A DNA stretch of 64,000 bases from Acidobacteriota bacterium (GTDB lineage Bacteria > Acidobacteriota > Terriglobia > Acidiferrales > UBA7541): the NCBI GenBank assembly GCA_013289855.1, contig JABCZD010000003.1:372001-436000 (forward strand), written 5' to 3'. The stretch's first letter is position 1; each line of letters begins with the position of its first letter. Positions 9,072 to 17,445 of the stretch are shown one piece after another. The translations under genes and the position numbers were made by a program. Below the pieces are notes generated by a model. That model worked only from the letters and a program-made list of their open reading frames with translations. It searched no databases and was not told the DNA's origin.

Positions 9072-10592
9072 ATGAAATCGCGAGACGTATCGGCGATAAT
9101 ACTAGCGCCGATGCCCGCTAGCCCCTCGAATTTAAGCCCGACTGCTCCGAACGAGGGTGCATCTCCATCCGCGACGCCCTCGCTGACTCAATCCAGCAAA
9201 CAACTGCTGCCCTGGCTGATCGCCGTGGCATTTTTCATGGAGTCGCTGGACACCACCATTCTCAATACCGGTGTCCCGACCATCGCCGCCGCGCTGCACG
9301 TCGCTCCGCTGAGCATGAAGTCGGTGCTCGCCAGCTACACGCTGAGCCTTGCGGTCTTTATTCCGATCAGCGGATGGATGGCCGACCGCTTCGGCACGCG
9401 CCGCGTCTTTTCTTCCGCGATTGCGCTCTTCACTCTGGGCTCATTTCTCTGCGGCATCTCCAGCGACATCCATCTGCTGGTGGCTTGCCGCATCCTGCAG
9501 GGCTGCGGCGGCGCCATGATGGTGCCGGTGGGCCGGCTCACCATGGTGCGCACCTTCGCCAAATCGGAGCTCATTCGCGCCATGAGCTTCGTCGCCATTC
9601 CTGCTTTGATCGGTCCCATGCTCGGGCCTATCGCCGGCGGCCTGATCGTTGGTTACCTGCACTGGCGGCTGATTTTCTTCGTCAATATTCCGATCGGACT
9701 TGTCGGCCTGATCCTGGTCTACCTGCATCTGCCGGACTACCGCGAGGAGCGCACCGATCCTCTCGACGTAATCGGGCTGATTCTTTTCGGCTCCGGCGTA
9801 GCGCTGCTTTCTTATGTCCTGGAAGTCTTTGGCGAGCACACACTGAGCACCCCGGAAATCCTGGGATGCCTGGCACTTTCTATTGCCCTGCTAGCGGGCT
9901 ACGGACTTCATGCCGCCAGGGCCGCATATCCCATGCTGCGGCTGTCGCTGTTTCGTATTCGCACCTTCCGTGCGTCCGTAATCGGCAGCTTCGTTACCCG
10001 CCTGGGCATTGGCGGTATTCCGTTCCTTTTTCCCCTGCTGTATCAGGTGGGCCTGGGTTTCACACCCATCCAATCCGGCTTGCTGATGATGCCGCAGGCC
10101 ATCGCAGCCATGAGCCTGAAGGTGATCATGCCGCGCATTCTCGCCCGCTTGGGGTATCGCACCGTGTTGGTCTCCAATACCGTGCTCATTGGCGTGCAGA
10201 TTTTGCTCTTCGCCAACATCGGCAAGAGCACCCCGGTGTGGCTGATCGTCGGGGAGGTATTCTGCTACGGATTCTTCACCTCGCTGCAATACACCAGCAT
10301 GAACACCCTTGTTTATGCGGACGTCACCGAAGAACAGGCTAGCGGCGCCAGCTCTATCGCCAGCACCGTGCAGCAGATGGCCATCAGCTTTGGCGTGGCT
10401 TCCGCGTCCCTGGTGACGGCCTTCTTCATCCCTGATCGCCACACGTCCGACGGCGGGCAATTCATTCACGGCGTCCACCGCGCGTTCTTTGTGCTTGGCG
10501 GCATGACCATTCTCTCCACCATCGTCTTCCGAGAATTGAAAAAAGGCGACGGTGACGCGGTGGCCAGCGGAAAAAACTACACCCCCGCCTGA
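9072..10592 (+). CDS. MFS multidrug exporter, DHA2 (EmrB/QacA) type
   Basis: 506 aa, about 14 predicted TM segments, in the inner membrane. TM1 has ESLDTTILNTGVPTIAAAL, the DHA2 signature. Motif A is GWMADRFGTRRVF and motif C is GPMLGPIAGG. It presumably exports hydrophobic compounds by proton antiport. The N-terminal 40 residues are Pro/Ser/Thr-rich. ATG 9072 and ATG 9111 are both possible starts and neither has a clear Shine-Dalgarno; a GATAAT at 9095-9100 would favour 9111. It follows the ADOP permease by 40 bp on the same strand and may be cotranscribed with it. No outer-membrane or adaptor partner is adjacent. Confidence 0.92.
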   Translation: MKSRDVSAIILAPMPASPSNLSPTAPNEGASPSATPSLTQSSKQLLPWLIAVAFFMESLDTTILNTGVPTIAAALHVAPLSMKSVLASYTLSLAVFIPISGWMADRFGTRRVFSSAIALFTLGSFLCGISSDIHLLVACRILQGCGGAMMVPVGRLTMVRTFAKSELIRAMSFVAIPALIGPMLGPIAGGLIVGYLHWRLIFFVNIPIGLVGLILVYLHLPDYREERTDPLDVIGLILFGSGVALLSYVLEVFGEHTLSTPEILGCLALSIALLAGYGLHAARAAYPMLRLSLFRIRTFRASVIGSFVTRLGIGGIPFLFPLLYQVGLGFTPIQSGLLMMPQAIAAMSLKVIMPRILARLGYRTVLVSNTVLIGVQILLFANIGKSTPVWLIVGEVFCYGFFTSLQYTSMNTLVYADVTEEQASGASSIASTVQQMAISFGVASASLVTAFFIPDRHTSDGGQFIHGVHRAFFVLGGMTILSTIVFRELKKGDGDAVASGKNYTPA

Positions 10593-10781
10593 CGCCTGCA
10601 CCACGGCCCGCCGGTTTGACAGGCCATAGCAAATCGGAATGGGCGAACGCCCAGCACCACGCCCTCCGCGGTACCTTCCACCGACGCGCCTTAGTACTTC
10701 CCTCCCATTTAGACATCGGCGACGCCTGTCCTTCCGGACACCTATCGCCCCACTGGCCATCCCTTAAAATAGAGGTTCGTG

Positions 10782-12593
10782 ATGCCCCTCAGCCCCACGT
10801 CCGCCCCTACGTCCATATGGACGCGTCTGCGCGCCGGGCGCGTGCGCATTCTTTGGCTGGTTTTGGGAGCGTTGCTGCTGGTTAGCGCCCTGCCCATCGG
10901 GCTCTATCACCGCCAGGTTCTGCAACTTAGCCAGGACAAGCTAGTCGACACCGAGAACGTCCAGCAAACCGACTTGACTCGTTCGCTGGCGCAGGAAATT
11001 CAATTCTTCGAGTCCAACCTGACGCAGCAGCTCATCAGCGAGCGGCAGATTCTGGCCCTCACCGGCCTTATCGATAAGATTGAAGACCCTATTGAGCAAC
11101 CCAAAGTCACGCGCCTGCTGGAAAACTTTTTGGACAGCAACCGCAACACTTTCGTGTACCTGACCGCGGTGGGAAAATCCGGCAAAGGGACCAGCGCTTC
11201 GCAAGGTAATTTTCGTGCCGAGCAAGATCCCTTTGTGGCCAAAGCGCTGCAGCGCGCGTTCGTTACGTGCTTGCAATCGCAGCAGTCGCAGATGGTGAAA
11301 TTTCGCAGCGACCCTCTGGCTCTGGCTCCAGATGACCGACCGGCGTTCGTGATCGCCGTTCCTCTCAAAGATATCAACGACAATTTCACAGGTATGCTCG
11401 CCGCGGTGGTTTCGCTCGATCCGATTCTCCACCGTCTGCAGGACGCCAGCGTGCGCGGCCGCGTGGTCTTCGTGGTGGACCACTACGGCCACATCGTCGC
11501 CCACCCGGATACCAAACACTTTGTTCCCGGCGCGGACGCCAGCTCGAACTCGAAACTCGTCGCGCAGGTGATGGCTCTGCCGCAAGAGTTGCGCAACACC
11601 GCGACGGTGCGCTTCACCGAACCTGGGAAAAAGCACCCGGTGGAAATGATCGGCACCTACAGCACTTTTCCTGAGGTGAATTGGGCGGTGATCGCCGAGC
11701 GCAGCCTTGATAAAGCGCGGGAAGATGCCGGCGTCACGGAGCTAAATCGCCAGGCTTTGGCCTTCGTCACCGTTGTGGTTCTGGTCGCCATCCTCTTCGG
11801 ATACTTCTTCGCCGTGGGCATCAGCGGACCGATTCGCGGCTTGGCAGCCTCTACGCGCGCCATCAGCCGCGGCGAGTTTCACCAGCGCTCTCCCGTGCGC
11901 GGGGCCACGGAAATCAGCGAACTGGCCGAGAATTTCAACAAAATGGCTGGCGACATCGAAGAGTACATCGAACGGCTGAAAGAAGCCGCCGAAGAAAATC
12001 GCGAACTGTTTCTTGGTTCCATCCGCATGCTAGCGGCGGCCATCGACGAAAAAGATCCGTACACCCGTGGTCACTCCGGCCGCGTGGCCAAGTATTCCAC
12101 GTTGATCGGCCAGCAGTTGGGCCTGCCGGCCGCGGACCTGGACAAGCTAAAAATTTCCGCACTGCTCCATGACGTAGGAAAGATTGGCGTGGAAGACCGC
12201 GTCCTGAAAAAGCCGGGCGCACTGACCCCCGAAGAGTTCGAGTTGATGAAGCAGCATACGGTGAAAGGCGCCAACATCATGCGCCCCGTCTCGCAGCTTA
12301 AAGAAATGCTGCCGGGAATCGAGCTACACCACGAGCACATGGATGGACGCGGATACCCTTATGGTTTGCTAGGCCCACAAATTCCGCTGATGGCGCGCAT
12401 TATCGGCGTAGCGGATACGCTCGACGCGATGACGACGAATCGTCCCTATCAAAACGCGATGGATTTGGACTTCGCGCTCACCCGCATCAAGTCCTTGGGC
12501 GGGACAAAATTCGATGTAGTCATCGTCAACGCCCTCGAATCTACCATCAACGCCGGCAAACTTCGTCTGTCTGCGGTGGAAGTACACGTCTAG
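10782..12593 (+). CDS. Membrane c-di-GMP phosphodiesterase: Cache-HAMP-HD-GYP
   Basis: 603 aa. TM1 at about 20-40 (ILWLVLGALLLVSALPIGLY), a periplasmic dCache-like sensor (FVIAVPLKDINDNFTGMLAAVV; VVFVVDHYGHIVAHPD), TM2 (ALAFVTVVVLVAILFGYFFA), HAMP (ISGPIRGLAASTRAISRGEF), a short coiled linker and a C-terminal HD-GYP domain. HDVGK at about residue 463 and HHEHMDGRGYP supply the metal ligands and the GYP motif, so it should hydrolyse c-di-GMP. AGAGG sits 6 nt before ATG 10782. No GGDEF domain or GGDEF gene is adjacent. The ligand of the Cache domain is unknown. Confidence 0.93.
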   Translation: MPLSPTSAPTSIWTRLRAGRVRILWLVLGALLLVSALPIGLYHRQVLQLSQDKLVDTENVQQTDLTRSLAQEIQFFESNLTQQLISERQILALTGLIDKIEDPIEQPKVTRLLENFLDSNRNTFVYLTAVGKSGKGTSASQGNFRAEQDPFVAKALQRAFVTCLQSQQSQMVKFRSDPLALAPDDRPAFVIAVPLKDINDNFTGMLAAVVSLDPILHRLQDASVRGRVVFVVDHYGHIVAHPDTKHFVPGADASSNSKLVAQVMALPQELRNTATVRFTEPGKKHPVEMIGTYSTFPEVNWAVIAERSLDKAREDAGVTELNRQALAFVTVVVLVAILFGYFFAVGISGPIRGLAASTRAISRGEFHQRSPVRGATEISELAENFNKMAGDIEEYIERLKEAAEENRELFLGSIRMLAAAIDEKDPYTRGHSGRVAKYSTLIGQQLGLPAADLDKLKISALLHDVGKIGVEDRVLKKPGALTPEEFELMKQHTVKGANIMRPVSQLKEMLPGIELHHEHMDGRGYPYGLLGPQIPLMARIIGVADTLDAMTTNRPYQNAMDLDFALTRIKSLGGTKFDVVIVNALESTINAGKLRLSAVEVHV

Positions 12594-12614
12594 CTATTGT
12601 CCTTGCTCATCGGC

Positions 12615-12651
12615 TTGCGCGGACAAAGGCTGATGGCCATAATAGGCCTAT
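12615..12651 (+). promoter_or_regulatory. Leaderless promoter and palindrome at the DUF433 start
   Basis: TTGCGC (12615-12620), 17-nt spacer, CATAAT (12638-12643). The predicted start point is exactly the A of ATG 12650. ATAGGCCTAT (12642-12651) is a perfect palindrome over the start codon and a plausible autoregulatory operator for an antitoxin-like gene. Confidence 0.45.
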
Positions 12652-12910
12652 GAGCAGTAACGCAGCAGCGCTGGATTGGTCGCAATGCCCCGCCGTCGAA
12701 AGCGTTCCCGGCAAACGGAGCGGCGCGTGGGTATTTCGCGGCACACGCACGCCGGTAGCGACCGTCTTTGAAAACCTTCAAGACATGAATGTTGACGAAT
12801 TAGTAGAAGAGTTTGGCGTCACGCGCGAACAAGTTGAGGCAGTCTTACAGTTCGCGGCACAAAGCGCCGAGACTCCCAGTCACGCCAATAATGCTGATTC
12901 TGTTCGATAA
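12650..12910 (+). CDS. DUF433 protein, antitoxin-like
   Basis: 86 aa. The core VFRGTRTPVATVFENLQDMNVDELVEEFGVTREQVEAVLQFA is the DUF433 winged-helix-like fold, with the R-GTR-P-V signature followed by the typical helix. DUF433 genes are usually paired with DUF5615 genes in a VapBC-like arrangement, where this is the DNA-binding antitoxin. The gene downstream overlaps by 20 bp and is DUF5615, which supports the assignment. No Shine-Dalgarno is seen; see the promoter entry at 12615-12651. Toxin-antitoxin activity is inferred from family and synteny. Confidence 0.85.
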   Translation: MSSNAAALDWSQCPAVESVPGKRSGAWVFRGTRTPVATVFENLQDMNVDELVEEFGVTREQVEAVLQFAAQSAETPSHANNADSVR

Positions 12911-13229
12911 TGGCACGCCTCGAAGCTTGGCGCGTTTCCTCATCGACCATCATACGGTCACAGAAGCTCGCGCACGAGACTGGGACGAGTTGGCAAACGG
13001 CGAATTGCTGAATGCCGCCGAAGCCGCAGGATTTGATGTCTTGCTGACCACCGACAAGAACGTTCGTTTTCAACAGAACCTTAGCGGCCGCAGAATAGCT
13101 CTCGTCGTGCTTGGCCAGGGGCGATGGAGTCTGATCAGACCCCATGTGGCAAAGGTTGTCGCCGTCGTAAACGCCGCCACCCCAGGTTCGTATACCGAAG
13201 TAGACATCCCCTTCCAGATGAACTTTTAG
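12891..13229 (+). CDS. DUF5615 PIN-like protein (putative toxin)
   Basis: 112 aa. The N-terminal LILFDNGTPRSLARFL, with an acidic residue early in strand 1, then ARDWDELANGELLNAAEAAGFDVLLTTDKN give the PIN-fold acidic cluster of DUF5615 (Mut7-C/VapC-like). VVLGQGRW follows. The true start is ATG 12891, inside the last codons of the DUF433 gene; a longer in-frame extension upstream lacks family similarity. Expected role is an RNase toxin neutralised by the DUF433 partner. That is family knowledge and not shown here. Confidence 0.82.
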   Translation: MLILFDNGTPRSLARFLIDHHTVTEARARDWDELANGELLNAAEAAGFDVLLTTDKNVRFQQNLSGRRIALVVLGQGRWSLIRPHVAKVVAVVNAATPGSYTEVDIPFQMNF

Positions 13230-13346
13230 ATGTCGCGAAGTTTTCGATCTCAAACTATTTCCAATATGGACCGTGCGTCACTATTTATGCGAAATGCGAC
13301 GCGACTCAGATTAAAATAATAGTGTGAATCGTCTGGGTCCCAGCGC

Positions 13347-14588
13347 ATGAGTACGCAGACCATTACCCCCGTTGAAATATCCAAGCCCGAACTGATCCAG
13401 GAAGGCACTCTCTTCCGTGTTCTAACCGCCGTAAGCTTTTGCCACCTCCTCAACGACATGGTGCAGTCGCTGGTCCCGTCGATGTACCCGATCCTGAAAA
13501 CCAACTTTCATTTGGACTTCACGCGCATCGGGCTGATCACGCTGACCTACCAGATCATCGCTTCGCTGCTGCAGCCGGTAATTGGCTACTTCACCGACCG
13601 CAGGCCGATGCCGTATTCGCTGCCCGTCGGGATGGCGTTCACGCTGACAGGACTTTTGCTGCTGGCAGTGGCGCCGACTTTCGCGCTGCTCCTAATCGCC
13701 GCATCACTGATCGGCGTAGGCTCCGCGGTGTTCCACCCGGAATCGTCTCGAGTGGCCAGACTAGCGTCCGGTGGACAACACGGCATGGCGCAATCTTATT
13801 TTCAGCTGGGAGGCAACACGGGTTCCGCGATCGGGCCGCTGCTGGCCGCTTTGATCGTGCTGCCAAGAGGACAAATCGGAGCGGCATGGTTTTCGCTCGC
13901 GGCACTGCTCGGCATCCTGGTGTTGATAGGCGTGGGGCACTGGTACAAAGCGCGCCTGCTGCATCTGCAAAGCCGGCCGGCAAAACACGACGAAGCATCG
14001 CTGACATTGCCGCGTAAAAAAATCGCCCTGGCCATCGCCGTCTTGATGGCGCTGATCTTCTCGAAATATTTTTACCTGGCCAGTTTCAGCAGTTATTACA
14101 CTTTTTACCTGATCAGCAAATTCGGTCTCTCGGTGCAGAGCTCGCAGCTCTATCTGTTCGTATTTTTCGGAGCTGTGGCCGCCGGGACGCTCGTCGGAGG
14201 TCCGGTCGGCGATCGCGTGGGCCGCAAGCTGGTGATCTGGGTTTCGATCCTTGGCGTTTTGCCGTTCACCATGCTGCTGCCGTACGTAGATCTCTTCTGG
14301 ACCGCGCTCCTCAGCGTGATCATCGGGTTCGTGATCGCCTCGGCCTTCTCCGCCATTCTCGTGTACGCGCAGGACCTCATCCCCGGGCGCGTTGGCATGA
14401 TCTCCGGTCTCTTTTTCGGCTTCGCGTTCGGCATGGGCGGCATCGGCGCCGCTGTCCTGGGCCGCCTCGCCGATGCCACCAGCATCATTTTTGTGTACAA
14501 GGTTTGCGCCTACCTGCCGGCCCTCGGCCTACTGACTGGCCTTCTCCCAGCACTGCACCACGACGCCAAGCAAAAACAGCCGGCCTAG
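13347..14588 (+). CDS. fsr: MFS transporter, fosmidomycin-resistance (Fsr) type
   Basis: 413 aa, about 12 TM segments. SFCHLLNDMVQSLVPSMYPILK near residue 30 and the C-terminal FAFGMGGIGAAVLGRLAD match the Fsr group, whose E. coli member exports fosmidomycin. GPVGDRVGRKLV is the MFS motif A repeat in the second half. The natural substrate is unknown. It is preceded by 117 bp without a clear operator and followed at 59 bp by ftsY on the same strand, a spacing that allows cotranscription. Confidence 0.88.
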   Translation: MSTQTITPVEISKPELIQEGTLFRVLTAVSFCHLLNDMVQSLVPSMYPILKTNFHLDFTRIGLITLTYQIIASLLQPVIGYFTDRRPMPYSLPVGMAFTLTGLLLLAVAPTFALLLIAASLIGVGSAVFHPESSRVARLASGGQHGMAQSYFQLGGNTGSAIGPLLAALIVLPRGQIGAAWFSLAALLGILVLIGVGHWYKARLLHLQSRPAKHDEASLTLPRKKIALAIAVLMALIFSKYFYLASFSSYYTFYLISKFGLSVQSSQLYLFVFFGAVAAGTLVGGPVGDRVGRKLVIWVSILGVLPFTMLLPYVDLFWTALLSVIIGFVIASAFSAILVYAQDLIPGRVGMISGLFFGFAFGMGGIGAAVLGRLADATSIIFVYKVCAYLPALGLLTGLLPALHHDAKQKQPA

Positions 14589-14647
14589 GCGTTCGCGTGG
14601 CGCACTCTGGTACACTTTGACTTCGCGGTTCCAGCACACCCAAATTC

Positions 14648-15607
14648 ATGATTTCACTGTTTGGAAAACCCGAAAAGGTCGAGCCGTCACTCCTCGACAA
14701 GCTGAAGGCCTCGGTCAGCAAGACCAAGGCTGCGCTGTCGGAAACCGTCGACACCATCTTTCAAGGGCAGCGTAAGATTGATCCGGCGCTGCTGAAGCAA
14801 CTGGAAACGGCGTTACTTTCCGCGGATTTGGGCGTTATGACGACTAAAGAGATCCTCGCGTCCGTCAGGGAGAAACTTGACCGCAGCGCGCTGTCGGACG
14901 CTTCGCAGCTGAAACGCGAAATCAAGTCACACATCGTACGCATTCTGAACGCTGCGCCGCCCTTGGGTTTCGCGACGCCTTCAACCAACGGCACCGCTAC
15001 GCGCGTGATCTTCATCGTCGGCGTCAATGGCGCGGGCAAGACCACCAGCATTGGGAAACTCGCCAACCGCCTTAAGCAGGAAGGCCGCAGCGTGGTCCTC
15101 TGCGCCGCGGACACTTTCCGCGCTGCGGCGATTGAACAGTTGGCGATCTGGGCGGAGCGCAACGGCATCGAGATGATCAAGCAAAAATTCGGCGCCGATC
15201 CCGCGGCGGTGGTTTACGACGCGGTAGCCGCCGCCAAGGCGCGCAACGCCGATATCGTTATCGTGGACACCGCCGGCCGCCTGCACACCAAATCCAACTT
15301 GATGGCGGAACTCGAAAAAATGAAACGCACCGCCGCTAAAGTAATTCCCGGCGCGCCGCACGAAGTGTTACTAGTGCTTGACGCGACGACCGGCCAGAAC
15401 GGACTGGCGCAAGCACGCGAATTTACCGGCGCGGTGGGAGTCACAGGAATTATTCTGACGAAACTCGACGGCACCGCGAAGGGCGGTATTGTCGTGCCGA
15501 TTTCCCGGGAACTCAATCTGCCGATTCGCTTCGTGGGCACCGGCGAGCAAATCAACGATATGGTTCCGTTCGACGCCGAAACCTACGCCAACTCCCTTTT
15601 CGACTAA
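14648..15607 (+). CDS. ftsY: Signal recognition particle receptor FtsY
   Basis: 319 aa GTPase that docks SRP-ribosome complexes at the inner membrane. The N domain is residues 1-100. G motifs: [15 protein letters not shown] (125-139), [37 protein letters not shown]. It has only a short N-terminus ([20 protein letters not shown]) and lacks the long acidic A domain of E. coli FtsY, which is common outside enterobacteria. No clear Shine-Dalgarno before ATG 14648. ribD begins 6 nt after its stop, so ftsY-ribD-ribE is probably an operon. Confidence 0.97.
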   Translation: MISLFGKPEKVEPSLLDKLKASVSKTKAALSETVDTIFQGQRKIDPALLKQLETALLSADLGVMTTKEILASVREKLDRSALSDASQLKREIKSHIVRILNAAPPLGFATPSTNGTATRVIFIVGVNGAGKTTSIGKLANRLKQEGRSVVLCAADTFRAAAIEQLAIWAERNGIEMIKQKFGADPAAVVYDAVAAAKARNADIVIVDTAGRLHTKSNLMAELEKMKRTAAKVIPGAPHEVLLVLDATTGQNGLAQAREFTGAVGVTGIILTKLDGTAKGGIVVPISRELNLPIRFVGTGEQINDMVPFDAETYANSLFD

Positions 15608-15613
15608 AATAAC

Positions 15614-16783
15614 GTGGACGCACACGACACACGCTTCATGCAGCACGCGTTGGACCTGGCGCGCAAAGCCGTGGGCGTGGCTAGTCCTAATCCGCTGGTT
15701 GGGTGCGTGATCGTGCAAAATGGCGAAATCGTTGGCCAAGGCTTTCACGAATATGATGGCCGGAGTCACGCGGAAATTCTGGCGTTGCGCGCGGCGGGAG
15801 GAAAAGCTCGTGGTGCGATTTTATACGTAACCCTTGAACCCTGTAATCACACCGGCCGCACCGGACCGTGCACCGGAGCGATTATTACCGCGGGAATCAC
15901 GCGCGTGGTTGCGGCCATGCAGGATCCAAATCCACTCGTCGCCGGAAGTGGCTTTGAAAAACTGCGCGGTGCGGGATTAGAAGTCCATTGCGGGCTGCTT
16001 GAGGAGCAAGCGCGGGTGCTGAATGAAGCGTTTGCCTGCTCTATTGTTACGCAAAAACCATTCGTTACGCTGAAGTCGGCGCTGACGCTTGACGGCCAGC
16101 TTGCCTGGCCCCGCGCAGAGGCGAAAAGCGCCAACTCATTGGCGAATAAATCGCAGAGCAAATCATCCAATAAACCCAACGCTGCTTGGATCACATCGGA
16201 AGAGTCTCGCGCCGAAGTGCATCGCATGCGTCACGCTTCGGATGCGCTGCTGACCGGCATTGGCACGATTCTCGCGGACAATCCGCTGCTCGCCGACCGC
16301 AGTGGACTGCCGCGCCGCCGCCGATTGTTGCGCGTTATTCTGGACACCAAACTGCGACTAACGCCTGAAGCACGCATCGTAAAGACGCTGGACGACGACT
16401 TGCTGGTGGTGACCAGCACGCCGCTAACCGCTCCGAGAGCACGCAAATTGCAAAACGCTGGCGTGGAGCTTTTCCATGTCCGGCCGCTGCGCAGTGGTCC
16501 TGCGGGCATCGACCTTCGCGCGGTCCTTGCGGAACTCGGGAGGCGCGAAATTCTCAGCGTCATGCTCGAGGCCGGACCGACACTGAACGGCGCGGCGCTA
16601 ACGGCCGGTGTGGTCCACAAACTGGTTCTGTTTTACGCGCCCAAAATTGCCGGTGGAGGAGCTGTGCCATTCGCAAGAGCGCCAAACCTTGTGCCTGCGG
16701 CACTCGGGAATCTAAGTATCCGCCAAATCGGACCAGACGTGGTGGTGGAAGGATATCTGCAAAATGTTTACCGGGATCGTTGA
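15614..16783 (+). CDS. ribD: Bifunctional riboflavin deaminase/reductase RibD
   Basis: 389 aa. Performs the second and third steps of riboflavin synthesis. The deaminase domain has the zinc motif HAE (residues 52-54) and PCNHTGRTGPC. The reductase domain starts near residue 150 (KPFVTLKSALTLDGQLA) and has DALLTGIGTILADNP and LEAGPTLNGAAL. The start is GTG at 15614, 6 nt after the ftsY stop. A Ser/Lys/Asn-rich insertion (about AEAKSANSLANKSQSKSSNK) sits between DGQLA and WITSEESRAEV, where most RibD have only a short G/A turn. The 3' end overlaps ribE by 20 bp. Confidence 0.95.
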   Translation: MDAHDTRFMQHALDLARKAVGVASPNPLVGCVIVQNGEIVGQGFHEYDGRSHAEILALRAAGGKARGAILYVTLEPCNHTGRTGPCTGAIITAGITRVVAAMQDPNPLVAGSGFEKLRGAGLEVHCGLLEEQARVLNEAFACSIVTQKPFVTLKSALTLDGQLAWPRAEAKSANSLANKSQSKSSNKPNAAWITSEESRAEVHRMRHASDALLTGIGTILADNPLLADRSGLPRRRRLLRVILDTKLRLTPEARIVKTLDDDLLVVTSTPLTAPRARKLQNAGVELFHVRPLRSGPAGIDLRAVLAELGRREILSVMLEAGPTLNGAALTAGVVHKLVLFYAPKIAGGGAVPFARAPNLVPAALGNLSIRQIGPDVVVEGYLQNVYRDR

Positions 16784-17438
16784 GCACATCGGAACCGTCG
16801 AGTTTATTGAGAGCCGTCCCGACGGCCCAAATGCCGGAGGCCGCATCACGGTTCACGCTCCGACTCTGGCGCCGACACTATCGGTGTCGCAAAGTGTCGC
16901 GGTAAATGGGTGCTGCCTTACCGTGGTGTCGCTAACTAAAAAGAGTTTCAGCGCCGATTTGTCCGGTGAAACGGTACGAAAAACGTCCTTCGGAGCTGAG
17001 CCGCGCGTGCTGATTGCCGGCGCGATGGTGAACCTTGAACAGCCGCTCACGGCCGGAAAAGAGTTTGGCGGACATTTCGTTCTCGGCCACGTGGATACCA
17101 CCGGACGCGTAGCCAGACTGGAACGCGAAGGGGAAAGCTGGCGGCTAGCTGTGGAAGTCCCTCAGGACTTCGCGCGCTACGTTGTGCCGCAAGGCTCCAT
17201 CACCATCGATGGCATCAGCCTGACCGTCGCGCGCTGGACAAATCACATCGCCGAAATCGCGATCATTCCCTACACCTACGCGCACACCAATCTCTGCGAG
17301 AGAAAGTTCGGCGATGCGGTAAATCTGGAGGGCGATGTGCTGGGGAAATATATCGAACAACATCTGGAAGCAGGCAAGGGTGGATCACAACCCGGTTCCG
17401 GAATTAGTCTCGAATGCCTGCTCAGTCAGGGATTCTAA
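16764..17438 (+). CDS. ribE: Riboflavin synthase alpha chain
   Basis: 224 aa. Dismutates two 6,7-dimethyl-8-ribityllumazines to riboflavin. It has the two lumazine-binding repeats: MFTGIVEHIGTVE with VNGCCLTVV in repeat 1, and GGHFVLGHVDTTGRV with SITIDGISLTVAR in repeat 2. Start ATG 16764 lies inside the end of ribD, so translation is coupled. The C-terminal 20 residues (QPGSGISLECLLSQGF) are an ordinary tail. No ribH is nearby; the bifunctional RibBA gene is 15 kb away at 32171. Confidence 0.96.
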   Translation: MFTGIVEHIGTVEFIESRPDGPNAGGRITVHAPTLAPTLSVSQSVAVNGCCLTVVSLTKKSFSADLSGETVRKTSFGAEPRVLIAGAMVNLEQPLTAGKEFGGHFVLGHVDTTGRVARLEREGESWRLAVEVPQDFARYVVPQGSITIDGISLTVARWTNHIAEIAIIPYTYAHTNLCERKFGDAVNLEGDVLGKYIEQHLEAGKGGSQPGSGISLECLLSQGF

Positions 17439-17445
17439 ACGCTTC

